This document shows, piece by piece, positions 26,623 through 36,397 of a stretch of DNA of 64,000 nt. Location: positions 186,001-250,000 of the forward strand of contig JAFEBO010000003.1 of the NCBI GenBank assembly GCA_018242625.1, read 5' to 3'. The stretch's first letter is position 1. Every line of letters begins with the position of its first letter. This DNA comes from Planctomycetota bacterium. Its GTDB lineage: Bacteria; Planctomycetota; Phycisphaerae; Phycisphaerales; UBA1924. A model generated the notes under the pieces. The model was given only the letters and a program-made list of their open reading frames with translations. It searched no databases and was not told the DNA's origin. Made by a program: the position numbers and the translations under genes.

Positions 26623-26776
26623 GGTCAACCTCCGAAAGATGTCCGGATATTCGGCGCGGTGCGCCTGGGAATCGATCAATAGGGCATAAGGAATCCGGCC
26701 CGGCGCGTAAATGATCAATAAGCGTCAGCGCCCCCCAACCCACAACCCCACCACCCCCCCACCCTCCACCGGCTTC

Positions 26777-26818
26777 GTCTTTATGCAGTCTTTATGCGCT
26801 GCGGTGATTCCCTTATGC
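26777..26818 (+). promoter_or_regulatory. Candidate KdpE operator: phased TTATGC repeats upstream of kdp
   Basis: GTCTTTATGC occurs twice with an 11-base period (26777-26786 and 26788-26797). A third TTATGC lies at 26813, 21 bases after the second, so all three fall on one helix face. OmpR-family regulators such as KdpE bind tandem half-sites about 10-11 bases apart. The site is 47 bases before the first ORF of the kdp operon, and KdpE is encoded at the end of that operon. Binding is inferred. Confidence 0.5.
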
Positions 26819-26864
26819 GGAACAGATCGACGAATGGGTGGCACGCGCCGATTCTCCTTGCGTC

Positions 26865-26972
26865 ATGTCTGACTTTCTTGCCGTCGTCGCGTTGGTTCTG
26901 CTTTTCGCGGCCACTTTCGGGTTGCTGCGATTCTGCGATTCGCTCGCCCCCCGCGAGCCAGGAGCTCACTGA
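26865..26972 (+). CDS. Small membrane peptide upstream of kdpF
   Basis: 35 residues: MSDFLAVVALVLLFAATF, then GLLRFCDSLAPREPGAH. One hydrophobic helix is followed by an (L)xRFCDxL motif. Its TGA overlaps the ATG of kdpF (TGATG), so the two are coupled. From memory, similar short hydrophobic peptides with an 'xxCDRL'-like end precede kdpF in other bacteria; this is not verified. It could be an extra Kdp subunit or a translated leader. No Shine-Dalgarno was seen. Confidence 0.6.
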   Translation: MSDFLAVVALVLLFAATFGLLRFCDSLAPREPGAH

Positions 26973-27064
26973 TGCTGCTGATTTATCTGCTCGGCGCCGT
27001 CGTGGCGGCGGGCCTGTTCCTGTACCTGCTTGCAGCTCTCTTGAAGCCGGAGTGGTTCCAGTGA
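26972..27064 (+). CDS. kdpF: Potassium-transporting ATPase subunit KdpF
   Basis: 30 residues, the standard KdpF size, almost entirely one membrane helix (LLIYLLGAVVAAGLFLYLL) ending in the family-typical LLKPEWFQ. AGGAG lies eight bases before the ATG. The ATG overlaps the stop of the small ORF upstream, and its TGA overlaps the GTG of kdpA (GTGA at 27061). KdpF stabilises the KdpABC complex in the inner membrane. Confidence 0.92.
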   Translation: MLLIYLLGAVVAAGLFLYLLAALLKPEWFQ

Positions 27065-28788
27065 ATCTGTACGGGATCTTCCAACTGATTGTCTATCTTG
27101 CGGTGCTCGTGGCGTTTGTGAAACCGCTCGGCTGGTACATGGCCCGTGTCTATCGGGCTCAGCCGTGCGGGCTCGACCGCCTGCTGGCTCCGGCGGAACG
27201 CGCGATCTACCGCCTGTGCGGTATCGAGCCGGGCGAGATGATGGGCTGGAAGGTGTATGCCGCGAGCCTCCTGATATTCAGCGCTGTCGGGTTGCTCGCC
27301 GTCTACGGACTGCAGCGCGTGCAGGCGATCCTGCCGCTGAATCCGGCTGCGTTGGCAGCGGTCACGCCCGATTCCTCTTTCAACACGGCGATCTCGTTCG
27401 TCTCGAACACCAACTGGCAGGGATACGGAGGCGAGACGACCATGTCGTACCTCAGCCAGATGCTCGGGCTAGGCGTGCAGAACTTTGTATCGGCCGCAAC
27501 CGGGATGGCCGTGCTGGTCGCTCTCGTTCGCGGGCTCGCGGGCTCGGGAACAAAGGCGATCGGCAATTTCTGGGTGGATCTGACCAGGTCCACGCTGTAC
27601 ATCCTTCTGCCGCTCTCGATCGTCCTGGCCCTTGTGCTTGTTTCGCAGGGTGTTGTTCAATCGTTCAGGCCTTATCAAACAGTCGCGCTGATGCAGCCGG
27701 TGTCGGTGGAGCAGGCCGGCAAGGAAGGCGAGCCGAGCACACGCATCGTCTCCCAGGTTCTGCCGCTCGGCCCCGCGGCTTCGCAGATCGCGATCAAGCA
27801 GCTGGGCACCAACGGGGGCGGCTTTTTCAACGTCAATTCCGCGCATCCGTTCGAGAACCCCACGCCGCTCTCGAACTTCCTGCAGGTGCTTGCGATTCTG
27901 CTCATACCGGCGGCGCTCTGCTGGACGTTCGGTGAGATGGTTCACGACCGACGTCAGGGATGGGCCGTTCTTGCGGCGATGCTCGTGATCTTCGTGCCCT
28001 TGCTTGCGGCGACGTACTGGTTCGAAGCCGCCGGCACGAGTGTGCTTGCGGGTCCGAACATGGAGGGCAAGGAGACTCGCTTTGGAATCGCCAACTCCGC
28101 GCTCTGGGCCACGGCGACCACCGCGGCGAGCAACGGCAGCGTGAACTCGATGCACGACTCCTATACGCCCCTTGGCGGGCTCATTCCGATGTGGCTCATG
28201 CAGATCGGCGAGGTGGTCTTCGGGGGCGTCGGTTCGGGCCTTTACGGCATGCTGATGTTCGTGATCGTGGCGGTGTTTGTCGCGGGCCTCATGGTGGGGC
28301 GCACGCCCGAGTACCTGGGAAAGAAGATCGAACCCTTTGAAATGAAGATGGCGGCGATTGCGGTGCTGATCCCCTGCGGGCTGGTTCTGCTCGGAACAGC
28401 CGCCGCGGTGCTGCTGCCGCAAGGGTCTTCGGGCACTTCCAACCCCGGACCGCACGGGTTCAGCCAGATTCTCTATGCCTTCTCGTCCGCGTCGAACAAC
28501 AACGGGTCGGCCTTTGCAGGGCTGTCCGCGAACACCCCGTTCTACAACTTTTCGCTCGGAGTTTGCATGTTTCTGGCGCGGTTCTGGCTCATCGTGCCCG
28601 TGCTCGCGATCGCGGGATCGCTCGCCGCGAAGAAGCCGGTGCCGACCACGAGCGGCACACTCCCCACCCACACGCCGGTCTTTGTCGCGATGCTGGTCTG
28701 TGTCGTGATCATCGTCGGGGCGCTCACCTTTGTACCGGCGCTGGCGCTCGGTCCTGTCGCGGAACAGCTGCTCCTTCACTCGCACTAA
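27061..28788 (+). CDS. kdpA: Potassium-transporting ATPase, K+-translocating subunit KdpA
   Basis: 575 residues from the GTG at 27061; an open frame continues upstream to 26794 but the kdpF overlap and the family start (NLYGIFQLIVYLAVLV) fix this start. KdpA is the channel-like subunit that selects K+. Family motifs seen are SFVSNTNWQGYGGETTMSY, TNGGGFFNVNSAHPFENPTP, ASNGSVNSMHDSYTPLGG and SASNNNGSAFAGL, which form the four selectivity-filter repeats. About ten membrane helices. It works with KdpB, C and F, all encoded adjacently. Confidence 0.97.
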   Translation: MNLYGIFQLIVYLAVLVAFVKPLGWYMARVYRAQPCGLDRLLAPAERAIYRLCGIEPGEMMGWKVYAASLLIFSAVGLLAVYGLQRVQAILPLNPAALAAVTPDSSFNTAISFVSNTNWQGYGGETTMSYLSQMLGLGVQNFVSAATGMAVLVALVRGLAGSGTKAIGNFWVDLTRSTLYILLPLSIVLALVLVSQGVVQSFRPYQTVALMQPVSVEQAGKEGEPSTRIVSQVLPLGPAASQIAIKQLGTNGGGFFNVNSAHPFENPTPLSNFLQVLAILLIPAALCWTFGEMVHDRRQGWAVLAAMLVIFVPLLAATYWFEAAGTSVLAGPNMEGKETRFGIANSALWATATTAASNGSVNSMHDSYTPLGGLIPMWLMQIGEVVFGGVGSGLYGMLMFVIVAVFVAGLMVGRTPEYLGKKIEPFEMKMAAIAVLIPCGLVLLGTAAAVLLPQGSSGTSNPGPHGFSQILYAFSSASNNNGSAFAGLSANTPFYNFSLGVCMFLARFWLIVPVLAIAGSLAAKKPVPTTSGTLPTHTPVFVAMLVCVVIIVGALTFVPALALGPVAEQLLLHSH

Positions 28789-28812
28789 TTCTCAACTTCC
28801 GAGAGAGTCCTC

Positions 28813-30891
28813 ATGGCAACCAGCAACGCTCCCCACTCGCTCTTTGACTCTGCCATTGTCCGTGGCGCCGTTCTCGCTTCGCTCGCCAAACTCAATCCGC
28901 GCGAGCAGGTGCGCAACCCCGTCATGTTCGTCGTGTTCGTTGTCAGCATGCTCGCGACGGTGCTTTGGGTGCAGGCGATCGTCTCGACCGGCGAGGCGCC
29001 CGCCCGCTTCATCGGCTGGGTGGCGCTCTGGCTGTGGTTCACCGTGTTCTTCGCGAACTTTGCGGAGGCCATGGCGGAAGGTCGGGGCAAGGCCCAGGCG
29101 GCCAGCCTGCGCAAAGCCCGCCGCGACGTCAAAGCGAGAAAGCTGTCCGCACCCTCCCGCCAGGCGCCCTCCACCATGATCGATGGCGCGGCGCTGCGAA
29201 AAGGTGACCTGGTCCTGGTCGATGCCGGCGAGGTCATTCCCGGCGATGGCGAGATCATCGAGGGTGTTGCCTCCGTCAATGAGTCCGCTATCACGGGAGA
29301 GTCAGCGCCGGTCATCCGCGAGGCCGGCGGCGATCGCTCGGCCGTTACGGGTGGCACGACTGTCCTTTCCGACTGGCTGATCGTGCGCATCGCGGCCGAT
29401 CCTGGCCAGACGTTTCTCGACCGCATGATCGCGCTCGTCGAAGGCGCCAAGCGCCAGAAAACGCCGAACGAGATCGCGCTCGACATCCTGCTGGCGAAAC
29501 TCTCCATCATCTTCCTGCTCGCGTGCGTCACCCTTCTGCCCTATTCCATTTACGCGGTTGCACAGGCCAAGGCCGCCGATCCGGCTTCGGGGGCTGCGCC
29601 GGTGACGGTGACCGTTCTGGTGGCGCTGCTGGTCTGCCTCATCCCTACCACGATCGGCGGGCTTCTCTCCGCGATCCGCATCGCCGGCATGGACCGCCTG
29701 GTGCAGGCCAATGTGATCGCCACCAGCGGGCGAGCCGTCGAGGCCGCGGGTGACGTGGACGTGCTGCTGCTGGACAAGACAGGCACGATCACACTTGGCA
29801 ACCGCCAGGCGGCAGCATTTCTGCCCGTGGACGGCGCCACGCTGGAAGAACTGGCCGATGCCGCTCAGCTCGCCTCGCTGGCCGATGAAACGCCCGAGGG
29901 ACGCAGCATCGTGGTTCTCGCGAAGAAGCACGGCCTGCGCGAGCGCCATATTCACGAGCTCGGCGCGACGTTTTCGCCTTTCTCCGCCCAGACGCGGATG
30001 AGCGGCGTCAGCGTCAACGGACGCGAGATCCGCAAGGGTGCCGCCGATGCGATCGATGCGTATGTCGCCCGAATGGGCGGCAGACCGAGCGAGCAGGCCC
30101 GCACGATCGTCAACGAAGTTTCCAGGCGCGGGAGCACACCGCTGGTCGTCGCGGACGGCAAGGGTCGAACGCTTGGGGTCGTGGAACTGAAGGACGTCGT
30201 GAAGGGCGGGATCGCGGAGCGTTTCGCCGAGATGCGTCGCATGGGCATCAAGACCGTCATGATCACCGGCGACAACCCGATCACCGCCGCGGCGATCGCC
30301 GCCGAGGCGGGCGTGGACGATTTCCTCGCCCAGGCGACGCCCGAAAACAAGCTCGACCTCATCCGGAAGTATCAGCTTGGCGGGCGGCTGGTCGCGATGA
30401 CCGGCGACGGCACCAACGACGCTCCGGCCCTCGCCCAGGCCGACGTCGCGGTCGCAATGAACACGGGCACGCAGGCCGCCAAAGAAGCCGGCAACATGGT
30501 GGACCTTGACAGCAACCCCACCAAACTCATCGAGGTCGTCCGGATCGGCAAGCAGCTCCTGATGACCCGAGGCAGCCTGACCACGTTTTCCATCGCCAAC
30601 GATGTCGCCAAGTACTTTGCGATTATCCCGGTGGCCTTTGCCGCGACGTATCCGCAGCTGGATGCGCTCAACATCATGCGGCTGAACCCGGCCACCGGCA
30701 TTCTCTCCGCCGTCATCTTCAACGCGCTGATCATCGTCGCTCTCATTCCGCTTGCCCTGCGGGGCGTGAAGTACAAGCCGGTCGAGGCGTCGGTGCTGCT
30801 GCGCAACAACCTGCTCATCTATGGCGTCGGGGGGCTCATCGTCCCGTTCATCGGCATCAAGATCATCGATCTCCTCCTCAACGCGTTCTGA
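28813..30891 (+). CDS. kdpB: Potassium-transporting ATPase, ATP-hydrolysing subunit KdpB
   Basis: 692 residues, a P-type ATPase. The actuator domain has TGESAPV, the phosphorylated Asp is D321 in DKTGT, and the hinge motif is [11 protein letters not shown]. KdpB-specific [16 protein letters not shown] is present. Membrane helices near residues 40-85, 235-285 and 600-690. It hydrolyses ATP to drive K+ uptake through KdpA. It begins 24 bases after kdpA with a GAGAG upstream. The sequence looks complete. Confidence 0.98.
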   Translation: MATSNAPHSLFDSAIVRGAVLASLAKLNPREQVRNPVMFVVFVVSMLATVLWVQAIVSTGEAPARFIGWVALWLWFTVFFANFAEAMAEGRGKAQAASLRKARRDVKARKLSAPSRQAPSTMIDGAALRKGDLVLVDAGEVIPGDGEIIEGVASVNESAITGESAPVIREAGGDRSAVTGGTTVLSDWLIVRIAADPGQTFLDRMIALVEGAKRQKTPNEIALDILLAKLSIIFLLACVTLLPYSIYAVAQAKAADPASGAAPVTVTVLVALLVCLIPTTIGGLLSAIRIAGMDRLVQANVIATSGRAVEAAGDVDVLLLDKTGTITLGNRQAAAFLPVDGATLEELADAAQLASLADETPEGRSIVVLAKKHGLRERHIHELGATFSPFSAQTRMSGVSVNGREIRKGAADAIDAYVARMGGRPSEQARTIVNEVSRRGSTPLVVADGKGRTLGVVELKDVVKGGIAERFAEMRRMGIKTVMITGDNPITAAAIAAEAGVDDFLAQATPENKLDLIRKYQLGGRLVAMTGDGTNDAPALAQADVAVAMNTGTQAAKEAGNMVDLDSNPTKLIEVVRIGKQLLMTRGSLTTFSIANDVAKYFAIIPVAFAATYPQLDALNIMRLNPATGILSAVIFNALIIVALIPLALRGVKYKPVEASVLLRNNLLIYGVGGLIVPFIGIKIIDLLLNAF

Positions 30892-30935
30892 TCGGACCAA
30901 CGTTCCCCGGCATCTTGCACTCTGAGTACCACTCC

Positions 30936-31583
30936 ATGAAACTCCTCCGCCCCGCCATCTCGCTTTTCGTCGTGCTCTCGATACTCACCGGGGTTGCCTA
31001 TCCGCTCGTGATCACCGGAATCGCGCAGCTCGCGTTTCCCCATCAGGCGAACGGATCGATCATCATCCGCGCGGGTACTTCGGCGGGGTCGACGCTCATA
31101 GGGCAGCCATTTTCCGATCCGAAGTACTTCTGGGGCCGCCTGTCGGCCACATCGCCGGTCCCGTATACGGCGTTCAATGCCGAGGCACTCACCGGCTCCT
31201 CGGGTTCCAATCTGGCCCAGTCCAACCCGGCCTTTCGAGCGAACATCGATGCCCGGATAGATGCACTCGCCGCCGCGGATAAAGCCGCGGGCTTCGAACG
31301 GCCGCGGTCTCCCGCAGGCAAGCCGGCCTCATCGGCGATCCCCGTCGATCTCCTGACAAGCTCGGCAAGCGGGCTCGACCCGCACATCAGCCCCGAGGCC
31401 GCGGCGTATCAGGTGCCGCGTGTGGCGCTCGCCCGGGGCCTCCGCGAATCCGTGGTGCTCGAACAGGTCCGGTTGCATACCACACCCCGGCAGCTGGGCT
31501 TTCTGGGTGAACCGGTGGTGAATGTTCTTGCGTTGAATATGGCGCTGGACGGCCTCTCCGTCCCCAAGGCCCCCACCGAATAA
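30936..31583 (+). CDS. kdpC: Potassium-transporting ATPase subunit KdpC
   Basis: 215 residues from the ATG at 30936; an ATG seven codons upstream (30915) is less likely. One N-terminal membrane helix (AISLFVVLSILTGVAYPLVITGI) is followed by the periplasmic domain with the family signature GSTLIGQPFSDPKYFWGRL and SGSNLAQSNPAF. It stabilises nucleotide binding in the KdpFABC complex. It starts 44 bases after kdpB and ends 6 bases before kdpD. Confidence 0.96.
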   Translation: MKLLRPAISLFVVLSILTGVAYPLVITGIAQLAFPHQANGSIIIRAGTSAGSTLIGQPFSDPKYFWGRLSATSPVPYTAFNAEALTGSSGSNLAQSNPAFRANIDARIDALAAADKAAGFERPRSPAGKPASSAIPVDLLTSSASGLDPHISPEAAAYQVPRVALARGLRESVVLEQVRLHTTPRQLGFLGEPVVNVLALNMALDGLSVPKAPTE

Positions 31584-31589
31584 TTCCGC

Positions 31590-34328
31590 ATGTCCGACGG
31601 CCGGCCCAACCCCGGAGATCTGCTGCGAGCCGCTCAACTTGAGGAGGCCCGTGCCGCTCGCGGCACGCTCAAGATCTTCTTCGGAGCGGCGCCCGGTGTC
31701 GGCAAGACCTATGCGATGCTGACGGCGGCGCAGCGCCTCGCTCGGGAGGGCGTCGATATCGTGGTCGGCCTGGTCGAAACGCACGGCCGAGCCGAAACCG
31801 AGCAGCAGCTGCTCGGCCTCGACCTGCTGCCCCGACGGGAAGTCGACTACAAGGGGACCGTTCTGCGGGAGTTTGACCTCGATGCGGCTCTCGCCCGTCG
31901 CCCCGAACTTCTGCTGCTCGACGAACTTGCGCACTCGAACGCCCCGGGCTCACGGTTTGAGAAGCGCTGGCAGGATGTCGAAGAACTCCGCAAGGCCGGC
32001 ATCGGCGTTCTGACGACGCTGAATGTCCAGCATGTCGAGAGCATCAACGACGTGGTCGGCCAGATCACCGGCGTCCACGTTCGCGAGACAGTTCCCGACT
32101 CGGTGCTGGAGGGTGCCGACGAGATCGAACTGGTTGATCTGCCTCCCGAGGCGCTGATCGAGCGGCTCAAAGCGGGCAAGGTCTATGTGCCCGAGAGCAT
32201 CGGCGCCGCGACGGGCTCCTTCTTCCGCAAGGGGAACCTGACCGCGCTCCGGGAACTTTCTCTGCGGCGCACGGCGGAATGGGTCGATCGTCAGATGCGC
32301 CAGTACCGCGAGGGGCAGAGCATCCGCGCGATCTGGCCGACATCCGAGCGCATCCTGGTGGCGGTCAGCCCGAGCCCGTCGTCGGCGAGGATCGTGCGTG
32401 CCGCAAAGCGGATGGCCGCCGGGCTGCACGCAGACCTCATCGCCGCCTTCGTGGAGACCCCGCGCACGGCACACCTCAGCGACGGGGATCGCACCCGCGT
32501 GGTCGAAACTCTGCGCCTGGCGGAAAGCCTCGGCGCGACCACAACAACTCTCAGCGGCGAGAGCGCAGCGGAAGAACTCGTCGCGTTTGCCCGTTCCAGA
32601 AACGTCAACAAGATCGTGGTCGGAAAGACCGCGCGGTCCGCCTGGCGCGAGGCGTTTTTCGGTTCATTTGTGAGCAATCTCGTTCGCTGCAGCGGTGATA
32701 TCGATGTGTACGTCATCCGTGGTGATTCGGACGTCGACAGCGACGCGCTCGACGTCGGCCGACCGACCCGCATCCGCTCTTCTCCTCTGGCCTATGCCGG
32801 GGCATTCTGCCTCGTGATCGCCGCCACCGTCGGCGGACGGTTGCTCCCCCCCAAGTTCGATGCTGCGAACATCTCGATGATCTACCTCGCGGGGGTGGTG
32901 ATTGCGGCGGTGTGGCTCGGTCGAGGCCCGGCGGTTCTTGCGGCGGTCCTGGGCGTTGCGGCTTTCGATTTCTTCTTCGTTCCTCCGACGCTCACATTCC
33001 AGATTTCCGATGCCCAGTACGCCGTGACGTTCTTTGTCATGCTGGGGGTCGGCCTGCTGATCGCCAATCTCACAACACGCCTCCGCGACCTTGCCGACGC
33101 CGCCCGCTCCCGCGAACAGAGCACCTCGCGCTCGTACGACATGGTCCGCGGGCTGGCCGCGGCACGAACCCGCGAAGAAGTGGGCTCTGTTGCGGCCCGC
33201 CACGTGCGCGACACGTTCGGCGGTGATGCCGCGGTGCTGACCGCTTCCGCCACCACGCCGCTCGCGGTCCTGGCGAGCGCCGGCCGCCCGGACTGGCTCG
33301 ACGATCGCGAACGCAGCGTGGCACAGTGGACATTCGATCATGGAAAGGTCGCCGGCAGAGGCACGCGTGCTCTGCCGGGCTCCGCCGGGCATTTCATTCC
33401 GCTTTCGACAACCCAGGGCAAGGTCGGCGTTCTCGCGCTGCACCGGGTGGAGCCCTTCAGCACGGAACAGCTCCTTCTGCTCGATACGTTCGCGAACCAG
33501 ATCGCGCTTGCTCTTGAGCGCGTCCGGCTGATCGATGCCCAGCACGCGGCGCGGATCGAGGCCGAGTCCGAGCGTCTCCGGAGCGCCCTGCTCCGCTCGG
33601 TTTCTCACGATCTTCGCACGCCGCTCGCGACAATTTCGGGCGCGGCGAGCACGCTCCAGCAACCCGGCCTTGACGAACCCACCCGCGCCCAGCTCACGCA
33701 GAGCATCGTCCAGGAAGCCGGAAGCCTCAACGAACTCATCGCCAACCTGGTATTCGCGACGCGCCTCGAATCGGGCATTTCTCTCCGCAAAGAGTGGATC
33801 TCGATCGAAGAAATCGTGGGAATCGGCCTGGCCCGCCACCGTGCTGCCCTGGCCGAGCGCCCCGTGCGCATTCTGATTCCGGCCGAGCTTCCGCTGGTGC
33901 GTGTCGACAACGCCATGCTTCCGCAGGTCATTCACAACCTCGTGGACAACGCGCTTCGCTATTCGCCCGCCGGTACTCCGATCGAAATCGCCGCGTGGAC
34001 CACGGACACGAGCGTGGTCATCAAAGTTGCGGATGAAGGCCCCGGCCTGTCGAGTGACGAGTCCCGCAGAGTATTCGAGCGGTTCTACAGAGGGAAGAAG
34101 AACTATCTGCCCGGGGCCGACAGCGCTGCCCGATCGGGCATGGGCCTGGGCCTCACGATCTGCGAGGGGATCATCAAGGCTCACAACGGACGCATCTGGG
34201 TCGAGCCGAACCTGCCGCGCGGCGCCGCTTTCCTTGTTTCCATGCCCCGCGAGGCCGTGGATACGCTGCCCCGCACTGAGGCGAACCTCCCGGAAGCGCC
34301 TGCCCCCAGCCCCGCAGCACCGTCATGA
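31590..34328 (+). CDS. kdpD: Osmosensitive K+ channel sensor histidine kinase KdpD
   Basis: 912 residues, full length (E. coli 894). Order: KdpD N-terminal domain with Walker A GAAPGVGKT (about residues 32-40); a universal-stress-like domain (about 250-380); four closely spaced membrane helices of the DUF4118 type (about 397-500); a GAF-like region; a HisKA domain with the phospho-acceptor His673 in VSHDLRTPLA; and an ATPase domain (NLVDNALRYSP, DEGPGLS, GMGLGLTI). It senses K+ limitation and phosphorylates KdpE. Its stop overlaps the kdpE start (ATGA at 34325). Confidence 0.97.
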   Translation: MSDGRPNPGDLLRAAQLEEARAARGTLKIFFGAAPGVGKTYAMLTAAQRLAREGVDIVVGLVETHGRAETEQQLLGLDLLPRREVDYKGTVLREFDLDAALARRPELLLLDELAHSNAPGSRFEKRWQDVEELRKAGIGVLTTLNVQHVESINDVVGQITGVHVRETVPDSVLEGADEIELVDLPPEALIERLKAGKVYVPESIGAATGSFFRKGNLTALRELSLRRTAEWVDRQMRQYREGQSIRAIWPTSERILVAVSPSPSSARIVRAAKRMAAGLHADLIAAFVETPRTAHLSDGDRTRVVETLRLAESLGATTTTLSGESAAEELVAFARSRNVNKIVVGKTARSAWREAFFGSFVSNLVRCSGDIDVYVIRGDSDVDSDALDVGRPTRIRSSPLAYAGAFCLVIAATVGGRLLPPKFDAANISMIYLAGVVIAAVWLGRGPAVLAAVLGVAAFDFFFVPPTLTFQISDAQYAVTFFVMLGVGLLIANLTTRLRDLADAARSREQSTSRSYDMVRGLAAARTREEVGSVAARHVRDTFGGDAAVLTASATTPLAVLASAGRPDWLDDRERSVAQWTFDHGKVAGRGTRALPGSAGHFIPLSTTQGKVGVLALHRVEPFSTEQLLLLDTFANQIALALERVRLIDAQHAARIEAESERLRSALLRSVSHDLRTPLATISGAASTLQQPGLDEPTRAQLTQSIVQEAGSLNELIANLVFATRLESGISLRKEWISIEEIVGIGLARHRAALAERPVRILIPAELPLVRVDNAMLPQVIHNLVDNALRYSPAGTPIEIAAWTTDTSVVIKVADEGPGLSSDESRRVFERFYRGKKNYLPGADSAARSGMGLGLTICEGIIKAHNGRIWVEPNLPRGAAFLVSMPREAVDTLPRTEANLPEAPAPSPAAPS

Positions 34329-35077
34329 CCGAGTCGCGCGCACAGCCCATCCCGAAAGAGCCCGCGCACAGCCCGCTTGTGCTCATCATCGACGATGAGG
34401 AACCGATCCGGCGCTTCCTGTGCGTCACGCTCGAGCACCAGGGTTACCGCACGAAGCAGGCCGGAACCGCCAACGAAGGTTTGCTCCTCGCCCGCACCCA
34501 GCGGCCAGATCTCGTGCTGCTGGACCTCGGGCTTCCCGACGGCGACGGTCTGATCGTGACGCGCCAGCTCCGCGCCGATTCAAACGTGCCCATCATCGTG
34601 CTTTCCGCCCGCGAGCAGGAACAGGACAAGGTCAACGCGCTCGATGCCGGCGCCGACGACTATCTCACCAAGCCGTTCGGGCTTGCCGAGCTCGCCGCCC
34701 GGATCCGCGTCGCCCTCCGGCACTCGACCAAGGGCGGGGGCTCTGCGCCGGTGTATGAAGCGGCTGCGGGCGGGCGCACGCTGCGGGTCGATCTGGAAGC
34801 ACGCTCAGTCACGATCGCCGAGCACGGACAAGCAACCGATATCCGCCTCACTCCCACCGAGTTCCAGCTTCTCGCCCTGCTCGTGAAGCACGCGGGGAAG
34901 GTGCTCACGCATCAGATGATCCTCCGCGAAGTCTGGGGCCCGACGCACACGCACGATGTGCAGTATCTTCGCGTGTACGCCGGCCAGCTCCGCCGCAAGC
35001 TCGAAGCGGACCCGGCGCAGCCGCAGTTTCTTCTGACCGAACCGGCGGTGGGATATCGGCTCACTTCATCGTCCTGA
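34325..35077 (+). CDS. kdpE: KDP operon response regulator KdpE
   Basis: 250 residues. The receiver domain has an acidic pair IIDDEEPIRRFL, phospho-acceptor Asp67 in LLDLGLPDGDG, and the lysine in DDYLTKPFG. The C-terminal OmpR-type winged helix contains LTPTEFQLLALLVKHAGKVLTH and RVYAGQLRRKLE. It is translationally coupled to kdpD. It should bind the operator region before the operon at about 26777-26818. No terminator with a T-tract was found in the 168 bases downstream, although an AGCTCC/GGAGCT dyad occurs near 35210-35231. Confidence 0.97.
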   Translation: MTESRAQPIPKEPAHSPLVLIIDDEEPIRRFLCVTLEHQGYRTKQAGTANEGLLLARTQRPDLVLLDLGLPDGDGLIVTRQLRADSNVPIIVLSAREQEQDKVNALDAGADDYLTKPFGLAELAARIRVALRHSTKGGGSAPVYEAAAGGRTLRVDLEARSVTIAEHGQATDIRLTPTEFQLLALLVKHAGKVLTHQMILREVWGPTHTHDVQYLRVYAGQLRRKLEADPAQPQFLLTEPAVGYRLTSSS

Positions 35078-35245
35078 ACGATGCCACCGCTCGTGCGTGT
35101 CGGTCCGTCCGCTCACCCCAAGGAGCCCGCGGGAATTGGACAGTCCGCCTCCAAATCGGCTTCGACTCGAGGAATGCCACCCAAGATGAAGAACTTCTAG
35201 CCCCCGCGAGCTCCAGCGTCGCACGGAGCTTCGGAGAACTCACTC

Positions 35246-36352
35246 ATGCCGATTGCCGCATTGCGCCATATCCCATCCGTAGCGCTCTTTGCGATGAGCA
35301 GCGTCGTTGTTGCCCTCGCCGGCCCTCTCACGCCCCCGCCGGGCCCGATAAGCCCCACCCCCGGCCCCGAGCCCCGCACGCCGCTCAACTCATTCAACAC
35401 CCCCGGCGATGCGACCAGCGTCTTCCGCATCGACGCCCCCGGCTCGTACTACCTCACCACAAACCTCGTCGCCACCGGCGGCAAGAGCGGCATCACCATC
35501 GTCGCCGACAACGTCACCCTCGATCTCAACGGCTTCACCATCGAACAGGGCGACGCGCTCGGCTTCCCCATCGGGATCTCCACCAACAACACCAACCGCC
35601 GCGGCCTGGTCGTCCGCAACGGCAACATCAACAACTTCAAGGGCTACGGCATCTTCGGCCAGGCCCGCGACAGCCTCTTCGAAGACCTCACGTTCCACGA
35701 GAACAAGAGCGGCTCGCTCGAGCTCTTCCAGGCCGACGACTGCACCGCCCGCAACATCCGAATCTTCACCACCACCGGAGAGGCAGGTCTCCAGCTCTCC
35801 AACAACGCCCGGGTCGAGAACTGCGTCGTCGATGGTGGCAACACCGGCATCATGGTCAGCGGTAACTCCGTTGTCACCGGCTGCGTGCTCGTCAACCAGC
35901 CCTCCGTCGGCATCACCATCTTCGGCGGCCTTGTCGAGGACTGCTCCGTCTCTTCCACCAAGAACGCCAACTCGTTCAACGCCGGTGGCATCAACGCCGG
36001 TGGCAGCGTCATCGTCCGCAACTGCTCCATCCGCGGCATCGCATCCGCCGGGATCTTCATCGGTGGCGACGCCACCATCAAAGGCTGTTCGATCTCTTCC
36101 TGCGTGAAAGGCATCGCCTCCAGCCAGTTCTCCGGCGGGAGCACCACTATTTCAGACAACGACATCGCCGACTGCTCGACCGTCGCCCTTGATCTCCTCT
36201 CCGGCAAGCACCTGGTCATCGGCAACCGCTTCCGCGGAAACGCCTCCAACATCAACGCCGGTCCCTCCGTGGCCTTCGGCGCGTTCGTCGCCTGCGTCCC
36301 CGGCGTCCTCCCCGCGGCGGCCGCGAATCCGACCGCGAATCTCGTGTGGTAG
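35246..36352 (+). CDS. Exported right-handed beta-helix repeat protein
   Basis: 368 residues; GGAG lies nine bases upstream of the ATG. The signal peptide (PSVALFAMSSVVVALA) is followed by a Pro-rich spacer with repeated P-G-P units and then a parallel beta-helix. Its opening, GSYYLTTNLVATGGKSGITIVADNVTLDLNGF, is the standard start of this family. Rungs such as ARVENCVVDGGNTGIMVSG, TGCVLVNQPSVGITI and RNCSIRGIASAGI recur about every 22-24 residues. There is no dockerin-like tail. Such proteins often bind or cleave polysaccharide, but no catalytic set is evident. Codon use is strongly biased to C in third position. Confidence 0.82.
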   Translation: MPIAALRHIPSVALFAMSSVVVALAGPLTPPPGPISPTPGPEPRTPLNSFNTPGDATSVFRIDAPGSYYLTTNLVATGGKSGITIVADNVTLDLNGFTIEQGDALGFPIGISTNNTNRRGLVVRNGNINNFKGYGIFGQARDSLFEDLTFHENKSGSLELFQADDCTARNIRIFTTTGEAGLQLSNNARVENCVVDGGNTGIMVSGNSVVTGCVLVNQPSVGITIFGGLVEDCSVSSTKNANSFNAGGINAGGSVIVRNCSIRGIASAGIFIGGDATIKGCSISSCVKGIASSQFSGGSTTISDNDIADCSTVALDLLSGKHLVIGNRFRGNASNINAGPSVAFGAFVACVPGVLPAAAANPTANLVW

Positions 36353-36397
36353 CCTCGGCTCCGCGGCGAACCTCTCGCCACCCACCGGAGCCCGGAG

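Noticed and set aside
27469..30900. Long minus-strand frames opposite kdpA and kdpB
   Set aside because: Shadows of strongly conserved kdp genes; no family features.
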